Program-made: the position numbers and the translations under genes
Assembly (NCBI RefSeq): GCF_009756665.1
Contig: NZ_CP037953.1
Span: 248,001-312,000, forward strand
Origin: Permianibacter aggregans
Lineage (GTDB): Bacteria; Pseudomonadota; Gammaproteobacteria; Enterobacterales; Permianibacteraceae
Direction: 5' to 3'
DNA length: 64,000 bases
Notes under the pieces: model-generated
Databases searched by the model: none
Seen by the model: only the letters and a program-made list of their open reading frames with translations
What the model was told of the DNA's origin: nothing
Shown here: positions 55,872 to 64,000 of the stretch, in pieces
Layout of the letters: each line of letters begins with the position of its first letter
How positions within the stretch are numbered: the first letter of the stretch is position 1

Positions 55872-56188
55872 AGGGCCTGTTTACCTTTGCCACACCGCTG
55901 CGACGGAGCCGCCCGTTGCGCAGTGGTCGCGCGCGTTCCTGACGCGCTTGCGACACTTCCCACTTCCCTGTGGGGCGCAGGAATGAGAAGCGTGGTGTAC
56001 TTGACGTACATGAGCGACGAATGACGCCGCAATGCGCTACGGGCGGCCCGTCCCTTTGGGTTGCGCCCAGAAAAGCGCCATGCCGCGTTGCTCGTTGTTC
56101 ATTTAGCTCACTAAACTTCTCTCCTCGCGTCTTGCCTGGCACTTTTCTGGGCGGCAACGCTGTGGCGTGGCAAAGATAAACAGGCCCT
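55872..56188. mobile_element. MITE-like element with terminal and nested internal inverted repeats
   Basis: 317-bp, GC-rich segment. Its ends are inverted repeats of about 25 bp that begin AGGGCCTGTTTA and continue CTTTGCCAC, with two mismatches. Inside are two further near-perfect inverted pairs: 55908-55922 with 56033-56047 (one mismatch), and 56061-56079 with 56138-56157 (CCCAGAAAAG core). Open frames crossing it (both strands) look like repeat-derived shadows, not genes. There is no transposase, so it would be non-autonomous. No clear target duplication was seen. Confidence 0.75.
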
Positions 56189-56267
56189 CAACGCCTTTCG
56201 CCTCAAAACTTGTGCTGCCCGGCTATTGGCTTGACACTAACGACTGATGCAACCTGGGCACCACGCC

Positions 56268-57128
56268 ATGCGCCATTTGTTAATTCCGGTAATCGCCAGC
56301 ACCATAATCAGCACTGCATATGCCACGAACAACCAGCTGGAGCGCAGCGTGTGCGGCTCATTGAAAGAACCGTTCACGTTCTGGATGTGGCGAAGCGCAG
56401 CCGGAAGTCCGGCGAATAACGCGGCTGCTCACTATTCGAACGTGCAGCCCCTTGAGCACCGCACAGCCGACGGCCGCCTGCTGCGCGGCTACCGGATAAA
56501 AAGTACACAAGCTGACGAACGTTTTATTGGCACCGTCTTGGTTGCTCAAGGAAATGCCATGCTGGCGGACCAACTCCTGCCGGATCTCAGCACTTTTGCG
56601 GATGCCGGCTTGGATGTGTGGATCTTTGACTACCGAGGCTACGGCAATTCAGAAGGAAAATCGCGCCTGAAAGCCATGGTCAGCGATTACCGGGAGTTGT
56701 TTGCGCGCCTGCACTCAACGACGCAAGGGAAGCATTTTCTGTATGGCATTTCCTTCGGCGGTATCGTCTTGCTAAACGTTATCGGTTCCGGCATTGCGTA
56801 CGACCGCGTCGTCATTGATTCGACACCAAGTCTGATCTCCAACGAAGGCTGCCCTGCGGAATACGATCCAGCCGCCAACTTGCCCACCGATGCTTCGCGC
56901 TTTTTGCTTATCGCTGGCGAACAAGACAATGTGGTGTCGCCAGAAGCATCGAGCAAACTGATGAACCTTGCGCAATCACGCGGTGCCCGCGTGGAAATAC
57001 GTGGCGAGTTTGCCCACCCGTTTATGGACAAGTCACTGCAACTGCACCAGCTACGTCTGAAACTCGTCAGGGACTTTTTTACAACAGTACCGCCGGCAAT
57101 AAATAAGGCAATCTCATCGCAAGAATAA
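56268..57128 (+). CDS. Secreted alpha/beta hydrolase
   Basis: 286 residues with a signal peptide (MRHLLIPVIASTIISTAYA). The oxyanion strand DVWIFDYRGYGNSEG near 110-124 and the nucleophile elbow GISFGGIV (Ser in GxSxG) near 155 are clear; the acid is likely in LLIAGEQDNVVSPE and the His in FAHPFMDK. It resembles lysophospholipase-like/esterase members. The start at 56268 is preferred to 56247 because it begins the signal peptide. The MITE-like element lies just upstream and may affect its promoter. Confidence 0.85.
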   Translation: MRHLLIPVIASTIISTAYATNNQLERSVCGSLKEPFTFWMWRSAAGSPANNAAAHYSNVQPLEHRTADGRLLRGYRIKSTQADERFIGTVLVAQGNAMLADQLLPDLSTFADAGLDVWIFDYRGYGNSEGKSRLKAMVSDYRELFARLHSTTQGKHFLYGISFGGIVLLNVIGSGIAYDRVVIDSTPSLISNEGCPAEYDPAANLPTDASRFLLIAGEQDNVVSPEASSKLMNLAQSRGARVEIRGEFAHPFMDKSLQLHQLRLKLVRDFFTTVPPAINKAISSQE

Positions 57129-57252
57129 TCAGGCGAGGTTTTCACCCATTGCGCCTGCAACTGGACCACGCCGCCACTCCATCACAGTAGTGCTGAATAG
57201 TCGCCGCCCCTCCAGAGTCAGCCAACTCAAAACCCCTTCATTGCCCCCCTAC

Positions 57253-57288
57253 TTGACAACCGGGTATATCTGTATATATTGACTATAC
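57253..57288 (+). promoter_or_regulatory. Promoter and likely auto-operator of the GntR-ABC operon
   Basis: TTGACA (57253-57258) and TATATT (57275-57280) with a 16-base spacer form a strong sigma-70 promoter. An outer inverted repeat GTATA (57264-57268) / TATAC (57284-57288) overlaps the spacer, -10 and start, as expected for autorepression by the GntR protein. The leader is short. Confidence 0.6.
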
Positions 57289-57307
57289 ACAGCAAATGGC
57301 AGGCCCG

Positions 57308-57733
57308 ATGAACACCGAACTTCTGCTTTCCCCGCACTCCAGCAAGCCAATGTACGCCCAGATCGTTGAGCAAATTATTGCCAAGGTGATGGCGGGCGAA
57401 TGGCAAGCCGGAGATGCCCTGCCATCGATTCGTGAACTGGCGAGCACCAGCCAGGCCAGCGTGATCACGGTGAAGCGCGCCTATCTGGAACTGGAGCGGG
57501 CGGGAGTGATCGTTACGCGTCAGGGTAAAGGCTCCTTCGTCGCCGATACGCTTGAGGCAACGAGGACGCTTGCCAGCGAGGAATTCCAGAGCCGTCTCAA
57601 TGCATTGCTGGAAGCTGCCCAGAAGCTGCAGCTCAGCCGCCAGGAAATCCTGGACCGGGTCGAGCAAGCCTTGGCAAGCCGTCCCAATATCGAATCTTCG
57701 TCGACAGACCAAAAGCAAAGGAAACCAACATGA
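57308..57733 (+). CDS. GntR-family (YtrA subfamily) regulator
   Basis: 141 residues: an N-terminal winged helix-turn-helix (PMYAQIVEQIIAKVMAGEWQAGDALPSIRELASTSQASVITVKRAYLELERAGVI) and a short helical dimerisation tail, without a ligand domain, which defines the YtrA subfamily. I use the ATG at 57308 (MNTELLLS); an ATG at 57296 is also possible. It overlaps the ABC ATPase gene by four bases and is expected to repress its own operon. Confidence 0.88.
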   Translation: MNTELLLSPHSSKPMYAQIVEQIIAKVMAGEWQAGDALPSIRELASTSQASVITVKRAYLELERAGVIVTRQGKGSFVADTLEATRTLASEEFQSRLNALLEAAQKLQLSRQEILDRVEQALASRPNIESSSTDQKQRKPT

Positions 57734-58614
57734 ACTCCGCGGTCGTGCTGAAAGGTGTCAGCAAGCAATACGATGACTTCGCACTGCGCGGCATCGATCT
57801 CCACTTACCATCAGGCCAGGTCATGGGTTTGGTTGGTGTCAATGGTGCGGGCAAATCAACATTGCTAAGGCTATTGATGGGACTGATCCGCCCCGATGGT
57901 GGTGAGGTCGAAGTGCTTGGGCAGCGGCTGCCGCAAGCACAAGTTGCCGTCAAACGTGATGTGGGTTACGCCTCAGACGACATGCGCCTGTACCGTGGTC
58001 AGTCGCTGCGTTGGCACATGGACTTTATTGCGCGCATCTATCCCGGCTGGGACGAAAATTACGCGCAGGATCTGCTGAAGCGCTTCAATCTGAAGTCGCA
58101 GCAAAAACTCGGCGGATTCTCGCACGGCCAGCGCGTAAAAGCGCTTCTGCTCCTGGTATTCACCCGGCATCCACGCTTGCTGCTACTCGATGAGCCAACC
58201 ACAGGACTCGATCCGATCGCCCGTGGAGAAGTGCTTGAAGCGCTGGCTGATGTGCTGCGCGACGAGCAACGCTCAGTCTTGTTCTCCTCGCACAATACTG
58301 CCGACATCGAACAAATTGCCGACTCGATCACCTTCATCCACGGTGGCGGCATCGTCGCTTCACGCGACAAGGAATCATTCCTCGACAGCTGGCGACGAAT
58401 TCTTTGTCAGGGGCAACTGTCGGCGGAAATACGCCAGTTACCCGGCGTCGCGTCGATACGCAACAGCGCGCCCTTAATCGAACTGAAAACCAGCGCCTTC
58501 GACGCTGGCACTCTGCCTGTGTTGCAATCACTCGGGCTGACGGTGAAATCCGTTGAACCCATGTCGCTCGAAGATATTTTCGTCACCACTGTTCGAGGAG
58601 ACAACACGCCATGA
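57730..58614 (+). CDS. ABC transporter ATP-binding protein
   Basis: 294-residue ATPase with Walker A GVNGAGKST near 36-44, a FSHGQR signature in place of LSGGQ, Walker B LLLLDEPTTGLDP, and the H-loop SSHNTADIEQ. The C-terminal 80 residues resemble the regulatory extensions of YtrB/EcsA-like exporters. It overlaps the neighbours by four bases on both sides. Substrate unknown. Confidence 0.9.
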   Translation: MNSAVVLKGVSKQYDDFALRGIDLHLPSGQVMGLVGVNGAGKSTLLRLLMGLIRPDGGEVEVLGQRLPQAQVAVKRDVGYASDDMRLYRGQSLRWHMDFIARIYPGWDENYAQDLLKRFNLKSQQKLGGFSHGQRVKALLLLVFTRHPRLLLLDEPTTGLDPIARGEVLEALADVLRDEQRSVLFSSHNTADIEQIADSITFIHGGGIVASRDKESFLDSWRRILCQGQLSAEIRQLPGVASIRNSAPLIELKTSAFDAGTLPVLQSLGLTVKSVEPMSLEDIFVTTVRGDNTP

Positions 58615-59297
58615 ATTGGCTTGCATCCGATGCCGGCATGGTCCGGAAGTTGATTATCAAAGACTGGCAGGTTTATCAAAAACAACTCGCCGGTTATGTT
58701 GCCGCCATGTTACTCGCACTGAGTCTGGTCGGCATGGGTACGCCGTGGATGGCGTCGGCTGGTGCGCTGCTGCTGCTGGTGCTGTTACTCGTGGTCGGCA
58801 CCTACGCGATTCAGTCATCAATCATGGCCGAACGCAAACAACAAACCGTACCATTCATCATGAGCCTGCCAGTCACTCCGATGGATGTTTATTGGGGCAA
58901 ACTACTCGCCAACCTGATCATATATCTGGTGCCATTTGTGCTGGTTGTCGGTGGCCTTCTCGCACTGATTCTGACCACGCCACGCCCCGATGGAGCCGTC
59001 ATCTGGGTGGCGGTGGTCGCAATGTTCATGCTGGTGATTTTCTGCATATCGCTATGCGTAGCCATCGCCGTCGATTCTGAAGGTTGGAATGTCTTCACGA
59101 TGCTCGCCTTGATGACACTGATCGGTCCGTTCATGTATTGGATCAGCGGCTTCGATGGCATCACTCAATACTTGAAAAGCGATGACATCGTCTGGAGCGC
59201 GCCAGTTATTGCTTTGCTTTCGGCGGAACTGGCGGTGATCATTATCGCGATCCTCGCCACCAGTTGGCTGCACGCGCGCAAGACCTCCTTTCTTTGA
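58611..59297 (+). CDS. ABC-2 type transporter permease
   Basis: 228 residues with six predicted membrane helices (for example YVAAMLLALSLVGMG, MFMLVIFCISLCVAIAV and VIALLSAELAVIIIAILAT). There is no recognised substrate motif. It is translationally coupled to the ATPase, and with the GntR protein forms a YtrA-type cell-envelope or antibiotic-stress exporter operon. Confidence 0.85.
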   Translation: MNWLASDAGMVRKLIIKDWQVYQKQLAGYVAAMLLALSLVGMGTPWMASAGALLLLVLLLVVGTYAIQSSIMAERKQQTVPFIMSLPVTPMDVYWGKLLANLIIYLVPFVLVVGGLLALILTTPRPDGAVIWVAVVAMFMLVIFCISLCVAIAVDSEGWNVFTMLALMTLIGPFMYWISGFDGITQYLKSDDIVWSAPVIALLSAELAVIIIAILATSWLHARKTSFL

Positions 59298-59343
59298 CAG
59301 TCGGCAATTCTTCAATGGCGGTAGTGGCGTCAAGGAGCATTGA

Positions 59344-60504
59344 ATGCAGCGTGAAGATCGCCTTCATTACATGGACAACTTGCGTGCGCTGGCCATGCTG
59401 GCCGGCGTCGTCTTTCATGCCGCACTCGCCTACAGTCCGTTGATGCATCCCATCTGGCCAACGGCCGATACCGGGCATGCCCTAATCGTCGATATCGTCG
59501 CCTGGTTTTTCCATTTGTTTCGAATGCCGCTGTTCTTCGTCGTCTCAGGATTTTTCGCGGCATTACTCGTGAATAACCGTGGCATGGCCGGATTTTTCCG
59601 GAACCGATGCGCGCGAGTACTACTGCCGCTGCTGATATGTCTGCCACTAATCATCACGAGCTTGCACTGGCTGACCGCCGAGGCAGCCGTCAATGCGGCA
59701 CAGCCATCGCCAGTGCTGATCTGGCTTCGTGCTTACATTGCAGAAAATGGCGCCATGCCTTACGCGCCAGGTTGGGCGCATTTATGGTTTTTGTTTTACC
59801 TCATGCTATTCACCGTGCTGGTGTGGGTTGTCTCCGCTTTCGAGCTTGCTCGCTTCAGCAAGAAAATCGCAACGCTGCATCCTGCCATTTTACCGCTTGC
59901 GTTTCCGCTGTTGCTCACGCCGGCGTTGGCTGGCGTTACCGTACCCTGGTCTGCGCCAGAATTTTTCTTGCCGTCGCTCTGGGCATTGTTTTTTTTTGGC
60001 GCCTATTTCGCTTTGGGCTATCAAATGTTCCTTTCGACAGCGCTGCTTGAGCGCCTACGCTCGCGGTCCTCACTATGGCTGATTGGCGGACTCGCAGCCT
60101 ACGCGGCACTGTTTTGGTTGAGTAACGGCTTTATCAGCCAAGGCAACGCCTCGCAGCACTTCGCGTACGCGTTGTTGGAAGCTTATGCCGGTTTTTGGCT
60201 GACGCTCTGGTGCTTGATTACTGCCAAGCAATGGCTGGATAGCAGCAACGCACTGATGCGCTGGCTCGCCGACGCCTCGTACTGGGTTTACCTCATCCAC
60301 CTACCGCTGCTGTTCGCGATTCAATACCGGCTATTGGATGTAACGATGCACTGGACCGCCAAATTCGCCATCGCACTCATGGCGACACTGGCGCTCTCTT
60401 TTCTTAGCTACCAGTTGTTGGTGCGACATACCGTAATGGGAAAATTGCTTAACGGTAGAGTTCCGAAAAAACGCCACGGCATCGACGTGCCGAAAGCCAT
60501 ATAG
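59344..60504 (+). CDS. Acyltransferase-3 family membrane protein (glucan-biosynthesis MdoC-like)
   Basis: 386 residues with about ten helices. It begins with the acyltransferase_3 hallmark MDNLRALAMLAGVVFHAALAYSP (catalytic His near 28) and has FFRNRCARVLLPLLICLPL as the second conserved block. O-acylation of a polysaccharide or periplasmic glucan is the family role, but the acceptor is not determined. It lies 46 bases after the permease with an AAGGAG site and may be part of the same operon. Confidence 0.82.
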   Translation: MQREDRLHYMDNLRALAMLAGVVFHAALAYSPLMHPIWPTADTGHALIVDIVAWFFHLFRMPLFFVVSGFFAALLVNNRGMAGFFRNRCARVLLPLLICLPLIITSLHWLTAEAAVNAAQPSPVLIWLRAYIAENGAMPYAPGWAHLWFLFYLMLFTVLVWVVSAFELARFSKKIATLHPAILPLAFPLLLTPALAGVTVPWSAPEFFLPSLWALFFFGAYFALGYQMFLSTALLERLRSRSSLWLIGGLAAYAALFWLSNGFISQGNASQHFAYALLEAYAGFWLTLWCLITAKQWLDSSNALMRWLADASYWVYLIHLPLLFAIQYRLLDVTMHWTAKFAIALMATLALSFLSYQLLVRHTVMGKLLNGRVPKKRHGIDVPKAI

Positions 60505-60808
60505 AAAACATTGCCAACATCTGCTCGCTTCACAGCGTAGAGTCAGACCACGTAGCCATGTGGCGCTGACAGAATAAGCGTTGAAAAAACAGCAGAAAAA
60601 CTGTCACTGAAGCCATCTCAGCGTGGCTATTGGCCCGGCACGCTATCTAGCGAATGCGGCACTCATGATCGTTCGTCATAATTAATCCGCATCTCGTCGC
60701 ATGCGCATCATCCCGCAAGATGATTTCCCACTGTTCACGAGAAAACCATTTCCATTCAGCACCGCAAGCGCACTTCGCCATTACGAGTGCGCTTGCTAAC
60801 CAGGTAAT
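60505..60808. other. Intergenic stretch without recognised genes
   Basis: Between the convergent acyltransferase and lyase genes. It holds an 11-bp inverted repeat GCAAGCGCACT (60764-60774) / AGTGCGCTTGC (60786-60796) just past the lyase stop, a possible factor-independent end without T tract. Confidence 0.5.
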
Positions 60809-61882
60809 TTATCGCCGCTCGGTTACCACCAACAACACCTCGCTGCTTGCATCAAGCTGCAACTCAGCACGTAAGCTGTGCGACGGCGCTACCCGTAATA
60901 AGCCGGCAAGACCAGCTGCGCCGGATGGTGTGGTGTTTGGGCCGCCGACCTCATGCAAAGTACGCACGGCGTCGTGCAAATCGTCATCATCGACAGAGAC
61001 ACACTTGACATGGTAGCGCTGCAAAACCGCCAGCGCCGGCGCCGATGCCAAACCGCATGACAGCATTTCGGCAGCCGTGAGCAAACTGCCCTCAACCTGC
61101 ACCGGACGGCCACTTTGTAGCGCACAGGCAACGCAGGCCGCGGTACTTGGCTCGACCACGACAATTTTTGCTGGCGCGCGCAAACTGGATTGCAATCCTT
61201 CGGCCATTGCGGCGGCCAAGCCACCGACACCCGCCTGAACAAAAACATGACTGGGTCGACTCTGCTTTTCTTCACGAAGTTGAACCGTCAGCTCCTCGGT
61301 AATGAGGCGATAACCAGCCATGACATCGCTAACCACGGGGTCATCGGGGTCGCTCGAGGTGTCTGCTATCAGCAAGCCCATATGACTCGCCGCGGCGGCC
61401 GCCGACACCGCCTCATCGTAACTGCCATTGACCCAAACGATCTCTCCATCCATTTGCTCGATGCGCGCGGCACGCTCAATGCTGACGCTTGTCGGTAAAT
61501 AGATCACTGCGCGCGTACCCACTCGCTGTGCAGCGGCGGCCACTGCCAGACCGTGGTTGCCATCGCTGGCGCAGATCAACTGCGGCAAATGATTGCCATG
61601 GCGGGTTTGCGCCAGTAATTGCGATACCGTGTTTACCCCTATCGCTTTGGCCAATGCCCGTAAACCAGCAACCATGCCACCCAACACTTTGAAGTTGCCC
61701 AATGGTCGTTCGTTTTCCGCTTTCACCAGAACACGAGCAACGTCGAAACGCCGTGCCAATTCAGGCAGCTCATGCAAGCGGGTTGGTTGGTAGTCTGGCC
61801 ACAACTGGAGAATATCCGGAATCATTTTTGCAGACTCACTGGCGCCGTACACCGGTAATGGGATGTCCATCAAGCTTGCCAT
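60809..61882 (-). CDS. PLP-dependent lyase, diaminopropionate ammonia-lyase-like
   Basis: 357 residues of fold type II. The PLP Lys is in NFKVLGGMVAGL near 63-72; the Asn-containing SDGNHGLAVAAAAQRVG loop, TSSDPDDPVVSDVMAGYRL and HVFVQAGVGGLAAAMAEG match diaminopropionate ammonia-lyases or related threonine/serine dehydratases more closely than tryptophan synthase. The ATG at 61882 is used; Met6 (61867) is an alternative. The Lrp gene just upstream probably controls it. Exact substrate uncertain. Confidence 0.8.
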   Translation of the reverse strand: MASLMDIPLPVYGASESAKMIPDILQLWPDYQPTRLHELPELARRFDVARVLVKAENERPLGNFKVLGGMVAGLRALAKAIGVNTVSQLLAQTRHGNHLPQLICASDGNHGLAVAAAAQRVGTRAVIYLPTSVSIERAARIEQMDGEIVWVNGSYDEAVSAAAAASHMGLLIADTSSDPDDPVVSDVMAGYRLITEELTVQLREEKQSRPSHVFVQAGVGGLAAAMAEGLQSSLRAPAKIVVVEPSTAACVACALQSGRPVQVEGSLLTAAEMLSCGLASAPALAVLQRYHVKCVSVDDDDLHDAVRTLHEVGGPNTTPSGAAGLAGLLRVAPSHSLRAELQLDASSEVLLVVTERR

Positions 61883-61969
61883 CACGAGCTGCGGCTTAAC
61901 GGCTAAATCAGGAACATCTACGCGGAAAAACGGCGCAAAAATAGCGTTTTCGCTGAAAGCCCGATTCGA

Positions 61970-62452
61970 TCAGTCTGAGTTTTCCGATGCCAACGGAACC
62001 GGAATCGTCAAGCCGCGTTTGACAATGCCCAGCGCAACATTGGTCGTGAAGCGCGAGACATTGGGATTCTCGCTGACCAGACGCGACATCAAGGCGTCGT
62101 AAGTTTCGGTATCAGGCGCTGTCACGACCAATACGAAGTCGGCTTCACCGGTGACGTAAAACGCCTGTTGAATGCGTGGTTCGGCCTCCAACCATTTGCG
62201 CAACTGCATCAGCAGCTCCGGTCGCTCGCGCTCCACCTGCAGCGACACCACAAAAAAGCTTGGCCGCCCTACTTCCTTCGGCTCCACCAGCGCCGTTTCG
62301 CGCACAATCACGCCCTGCTCACGCAGACGCCGCAACCGTCGCTGAATAGCCGATGGCGACAAAGCGACCTGCTCAGCGAGTCGCTCAGTGGTTTGGCTGG
62401 AATCCGCCTGCACAAGGTTGAGCAGTTGGCGATCAAAGTTATCGAGTTTCAT
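61970..62452 (-). CDS. Lrp/AsnC-family transcriptional regulator
   Basis: 160 residues: helix-turn-helix (TTERLAEQVALSPSAIQRRLRRLREQGVI, about 21-50) and a C-terminal RAM ligand domain (ESFYV-like FYVTGEADFVLVVTAPDTETYDALM). It sits 87 bases before the PLP-lyase gene on the same strand, so it is probably a local regulator responding to an amino acid. The ATG at 62452 (MKLDNFD) is preferred; 62461 adds three residues. Confidence 0.9.
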   Translation of the reverse strand: MKLDNFDRQLLNLVQADSSQTTERLAEQVALSPSAIQRRLRRLREQGVIVRETALVEPKEVGRPSFFVVSLQVERERPELLMQLRKWLEAEPRIQQAFYVTGEADFVLVVTAPDTETYDALMSRLVSENPNVSRFTTNVALGIVKRGLTIPVPLASENSD

Positions 62453-62579
62453 CTGCCGCATCTTAGCGCGCTACCACGCGGAAAAAAATCAAAACCACCG
62501 CGCAGAACGCCGCCAATCCTCATTCGCCGCTTTTAGTATTTCTTCACAAACGGTCTTACACGCCAATCAGGATTCATTC

Positions 62580-63206
62580 ATGACCCCGATGCAACTGCTC
62601 TACCAAACCCATTCCCCCTACGCCCGCAAAGTGCTGGTGTGCGCCCATGAACTTGACCTCGCTGAACGAATAGAAGTCATCCACCACGAGACCAGCCCTA
62701 CCCAGTGCAATGCCAAAGTCTTCGCACAAAACCCCCTCGGTAAGGTGCCGGTACTGTTACGCGCCGGCCTGCCGCCAATTTTCGATTCCGATGTGATTTG
62801 CGCCTATCTCGATACCCTGCATGACATGCGCAAACTGATTCCGGCAGAGGGCGAAGCGCGCTGGCATGTGTTGCGCTTACAGGCTGTCGCTCAAGGCCTG
62901 GCTGATGCCGGAATCGCGGTTCGTTGGGAAACGGTGCGTCGGCCAGAAGCGCTTCGCTACGCACCACTGCGCGACGGTTATATCAGCAAACTGACCGCCA
63001 GCTACGATTGGCTGGAACGTGAACTCGACACCGATTCTCCGCTGCATATTGGTCATATCGCCCTGGCAACGAGCTTGGACTGGCTTGAGTTTCGCGCGCT
63101 ACCCAGCTTCCGGGAAAGCCAGCCGCGACTAACGGCCTGGTTTGATGAATTCAAGTGTCGGCCATCCATGCTTGCCACACCATTATCAGGCGAAACGCAA
63201 GATTAG
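62580..63206 (+). CDS. Glutathione S-transferase family protein
   Basis: 208 residues. Thioredoxin-like N-domain with QTHSPYARKVLVCAHEL (candidate Ser for glutathione), KVFAQNPLGKVPVLL with its cis-Pro, and FDSDVICAYLDTL; all-helical C-domain. The start at 62580 follows AGGA; the frame is open 64 codons further upstream but without family similarity. Divergent from the Lrp gene. Confidence 0.86.
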   Translation: MTPMQLLYQTHSPYARKVLVCAHELDLAERIEVIHHETSPTQCNAKVFAQNPLGKVPVLLRAGLPPIFDSDVICAYLDTLHDMRKLIPAEGEARWHVLRLQAVAQGLADAGIAVRWETVRRPEALRYAPLRDGYISKLTASYDWLERELDTDSPLHIGHIALATSLDWLEFRALPSFRESQPRLTAWFDEFKCRPSMLATPLSGETQD

Positions 63207-63300
63207 GGCCCGCCCCGATTTTTGACGATAAGCGCGCCTGAAACAGATAAAAATCCCGTTCACTCAGCCGCCCGAGAATAAATCGTTTCTTCGAAAGAAA

Positions 63301-63334
63301 TCGTTGCACGCCACGGCTAAGCGGCGTGCAACGA
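63301..63334 (-). terminator. Hairpin after the right-edge gene
   Basis: Perfect 12-bp stem TCGTTGCACGCC / GGCGTGCAACGA with a 10-base loop, 9 bases beyond the minus-strand stop, followed on that strand by TTTCTTTC. Confidence 0.7.
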
Positions 63335-63342
63335 GTGAAGCG

Positions 63343-64000
63343 TTACTTCTTATTACTGTTGTAAACCTCGATACTCAGACCGCCAAGGGTTTTGACTTTT
63401 CGCCCTTCACCCTGCTGCTGAGCAATGTGGACAAAGCCGTTCGCATTTTTATCGACGACTTCGATTTTCACACCAACCAAACGCTCTTCGCCGGCTTTCA
63501 GCTCGATCTGTTCATTGAACTTGAATCCTTCCGTGTGTACTCGCACCTGTTTTTCCAAAACCGGATCCAGCTCAAGTGCCAAGAAGGTTTTGATCAAACG
63601 ATCGCCGGGGTTACGAATAAAGAACGGATAGTACTCAGAGAACAGCACAGAGGTATCCAGGTTGTGATAGTTACGGTGAGTCACGTTGTTGTCATTGGGC
63701 GTAATGGAATCGGCCAAGAACAATGCTTGTGACTGCGCAGCAACCGGATCGTTGCTGGCGTTGGTGACAGCCAGTAGACAGAAGTGATTAGCAAGTCCCG
63801 GATCATAAGCCGGTGCCAAAAAGTCGAACTGGGTAATCACCGCGGCATCGCCAGCAGCTCCAGCAACCGATGCTCCGGAATAAGGCACTGACGCCACTTG
63901 GCAATAGCTGTTTGGCGAGCCAGCACAATTCATCGCTGTCCAGGGATTTCCAGGCAGAGCGGAATTGTTCGGGAACTGGGCCCAGAAATCAGCATTCAGC
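63343..64000 (-). CDS. Protein of unknown function, N-terminus beyond the right edge
   Basis: The reading frame is open to the last base of the window; at least 219 residues are seen (the visible part starts LNADFWAQFPNNSALPG). It has about three Cys and ends in a probable beta domain (HTEGFKFNEQIELKAGEERLVGVKIEV... SIEVYNSNKK). The text between, with NHFCLLAVTNASNDPVA and SVLFSEYYPFFIRNPGDR, resembles secreted structural or enzyme-linked beta domains, but no family is recognised. The gene is partial, so function cannot be assigned. Confidence 0.6.
   Translation of the reverse strand, partial: LNADFWAQFPNNSALPGNPWTAMNCAGSPNSYCQVASVPYSGASVAGAAGDAAVITQFDFLAPAYDPGLANHFCLLAVTNASNDPVAAQSQALFLADSITPNDNNVTHRNYHNLDTSVLFSEYYPFFIRNPGDRLIKTFLALELDPVLEKQVRVHTEGFKFNEQIELKAGEERLVGVKIEVVDKNANGFVHIAQQQGEGRKVKTLGGLSIEVYNSNKK

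Noticed and set aside
55870-56157. 95-codon minus-strand frame inside the MITE-like element
   Set aside because: It tracks the repeat element from end to end; the text is Arg-rich and repeat-like, so it is more likely a false gene than a protein.

Overview
This window looks like chromosomal DNA of a free-living gammaproteobacterium. The support is gene order (trxB, aat, bpt/ate, infA, then clpA and clpS facing them, then a cspD-like gene), E. coli-type rRNA-modification genes (rluE, rlmC), a ybaL-type antiporter, a ydiJ-type flavoprotein and an AcrAB-type efflux operon. Base composition and codon use look even throughout. There are no rRNA or tRNA genes, no CRISPR array and no phage. I cannot name the genus; PEP-CTERM proteins and many cyclic-nucleotide proteins suggest an environmental, biofilm-forming species.

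Layout. 0-8.5 kb: alanine dehydrogenase behind a striking phased repeat array, thioredoxin reductase, then an almost complete bacterial N-degron module (two aminoacyl-protein transferases, the ClpS adaptor and the ClpA unfoldase), IF-1, a cold-shock protein and RluE. 8.4-16.5 kb, mostly minus strand: moaC-moaD-moaE-rlmC as a tightly packed operon, a long-chain acyl-CoA synthetase, a YdiJ-like FAD/Fe-S dehydrogenase and an RhtA-like exporter. 16.5-22.8 kb: a drug-efflux block (RND pump, membrane-fusion lipoprotein, divergent TetR repressor with a perfect 18-bp palindromic operator, Bcr/CflA exporter). 22.9-37.4 kb: signalling and envelope functions, including a propeller-sensor diguanylate cyclase, a collagen-like choice-of-anchor I lipoprotein, a YbaL antiporter, signal peptidase I, a CHASE2 adenylate cyclase operon with an M48 protease, and a cyclic-nucleotide-binding EAL phosphodiesterase facing it.

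37.5-64 kb is an accessory-like mixture: tautomerase, VOC proteins, secreted nuclease/phosphatase-like protein, a four-TM protein of unusual type, metallo-beta-lactamase-fold hydrolase, an ECF sigma factor with a small membrane partner, bacteriohemerythrin, cold-shock protein, two putative PEP-CTERM/exosortase substrates (one built from 18-residue repeats, one behind a good sigma-54 promoter), an M28 peptidase, a sterol-desaturase-family oxidase, a degenerate GGDEF/EAL protein, a BsuPI-domain protein, a 317-bp MITE-like element with terminal and nested internal inverted repeats, a YtrA-type GntR/ABC operon, an acyltransferase, an Lrp-linked PLP lyase, a glutathione S-transferase, and a protein running off the right edge.

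The observations most worth following are the 30-bp phased array before ald, the structured MITE-like element, the PEP-CTERM pair with its sigma-54 promoter, and the possible cAMP-to-c-di-GMP link at 32-37 kb.
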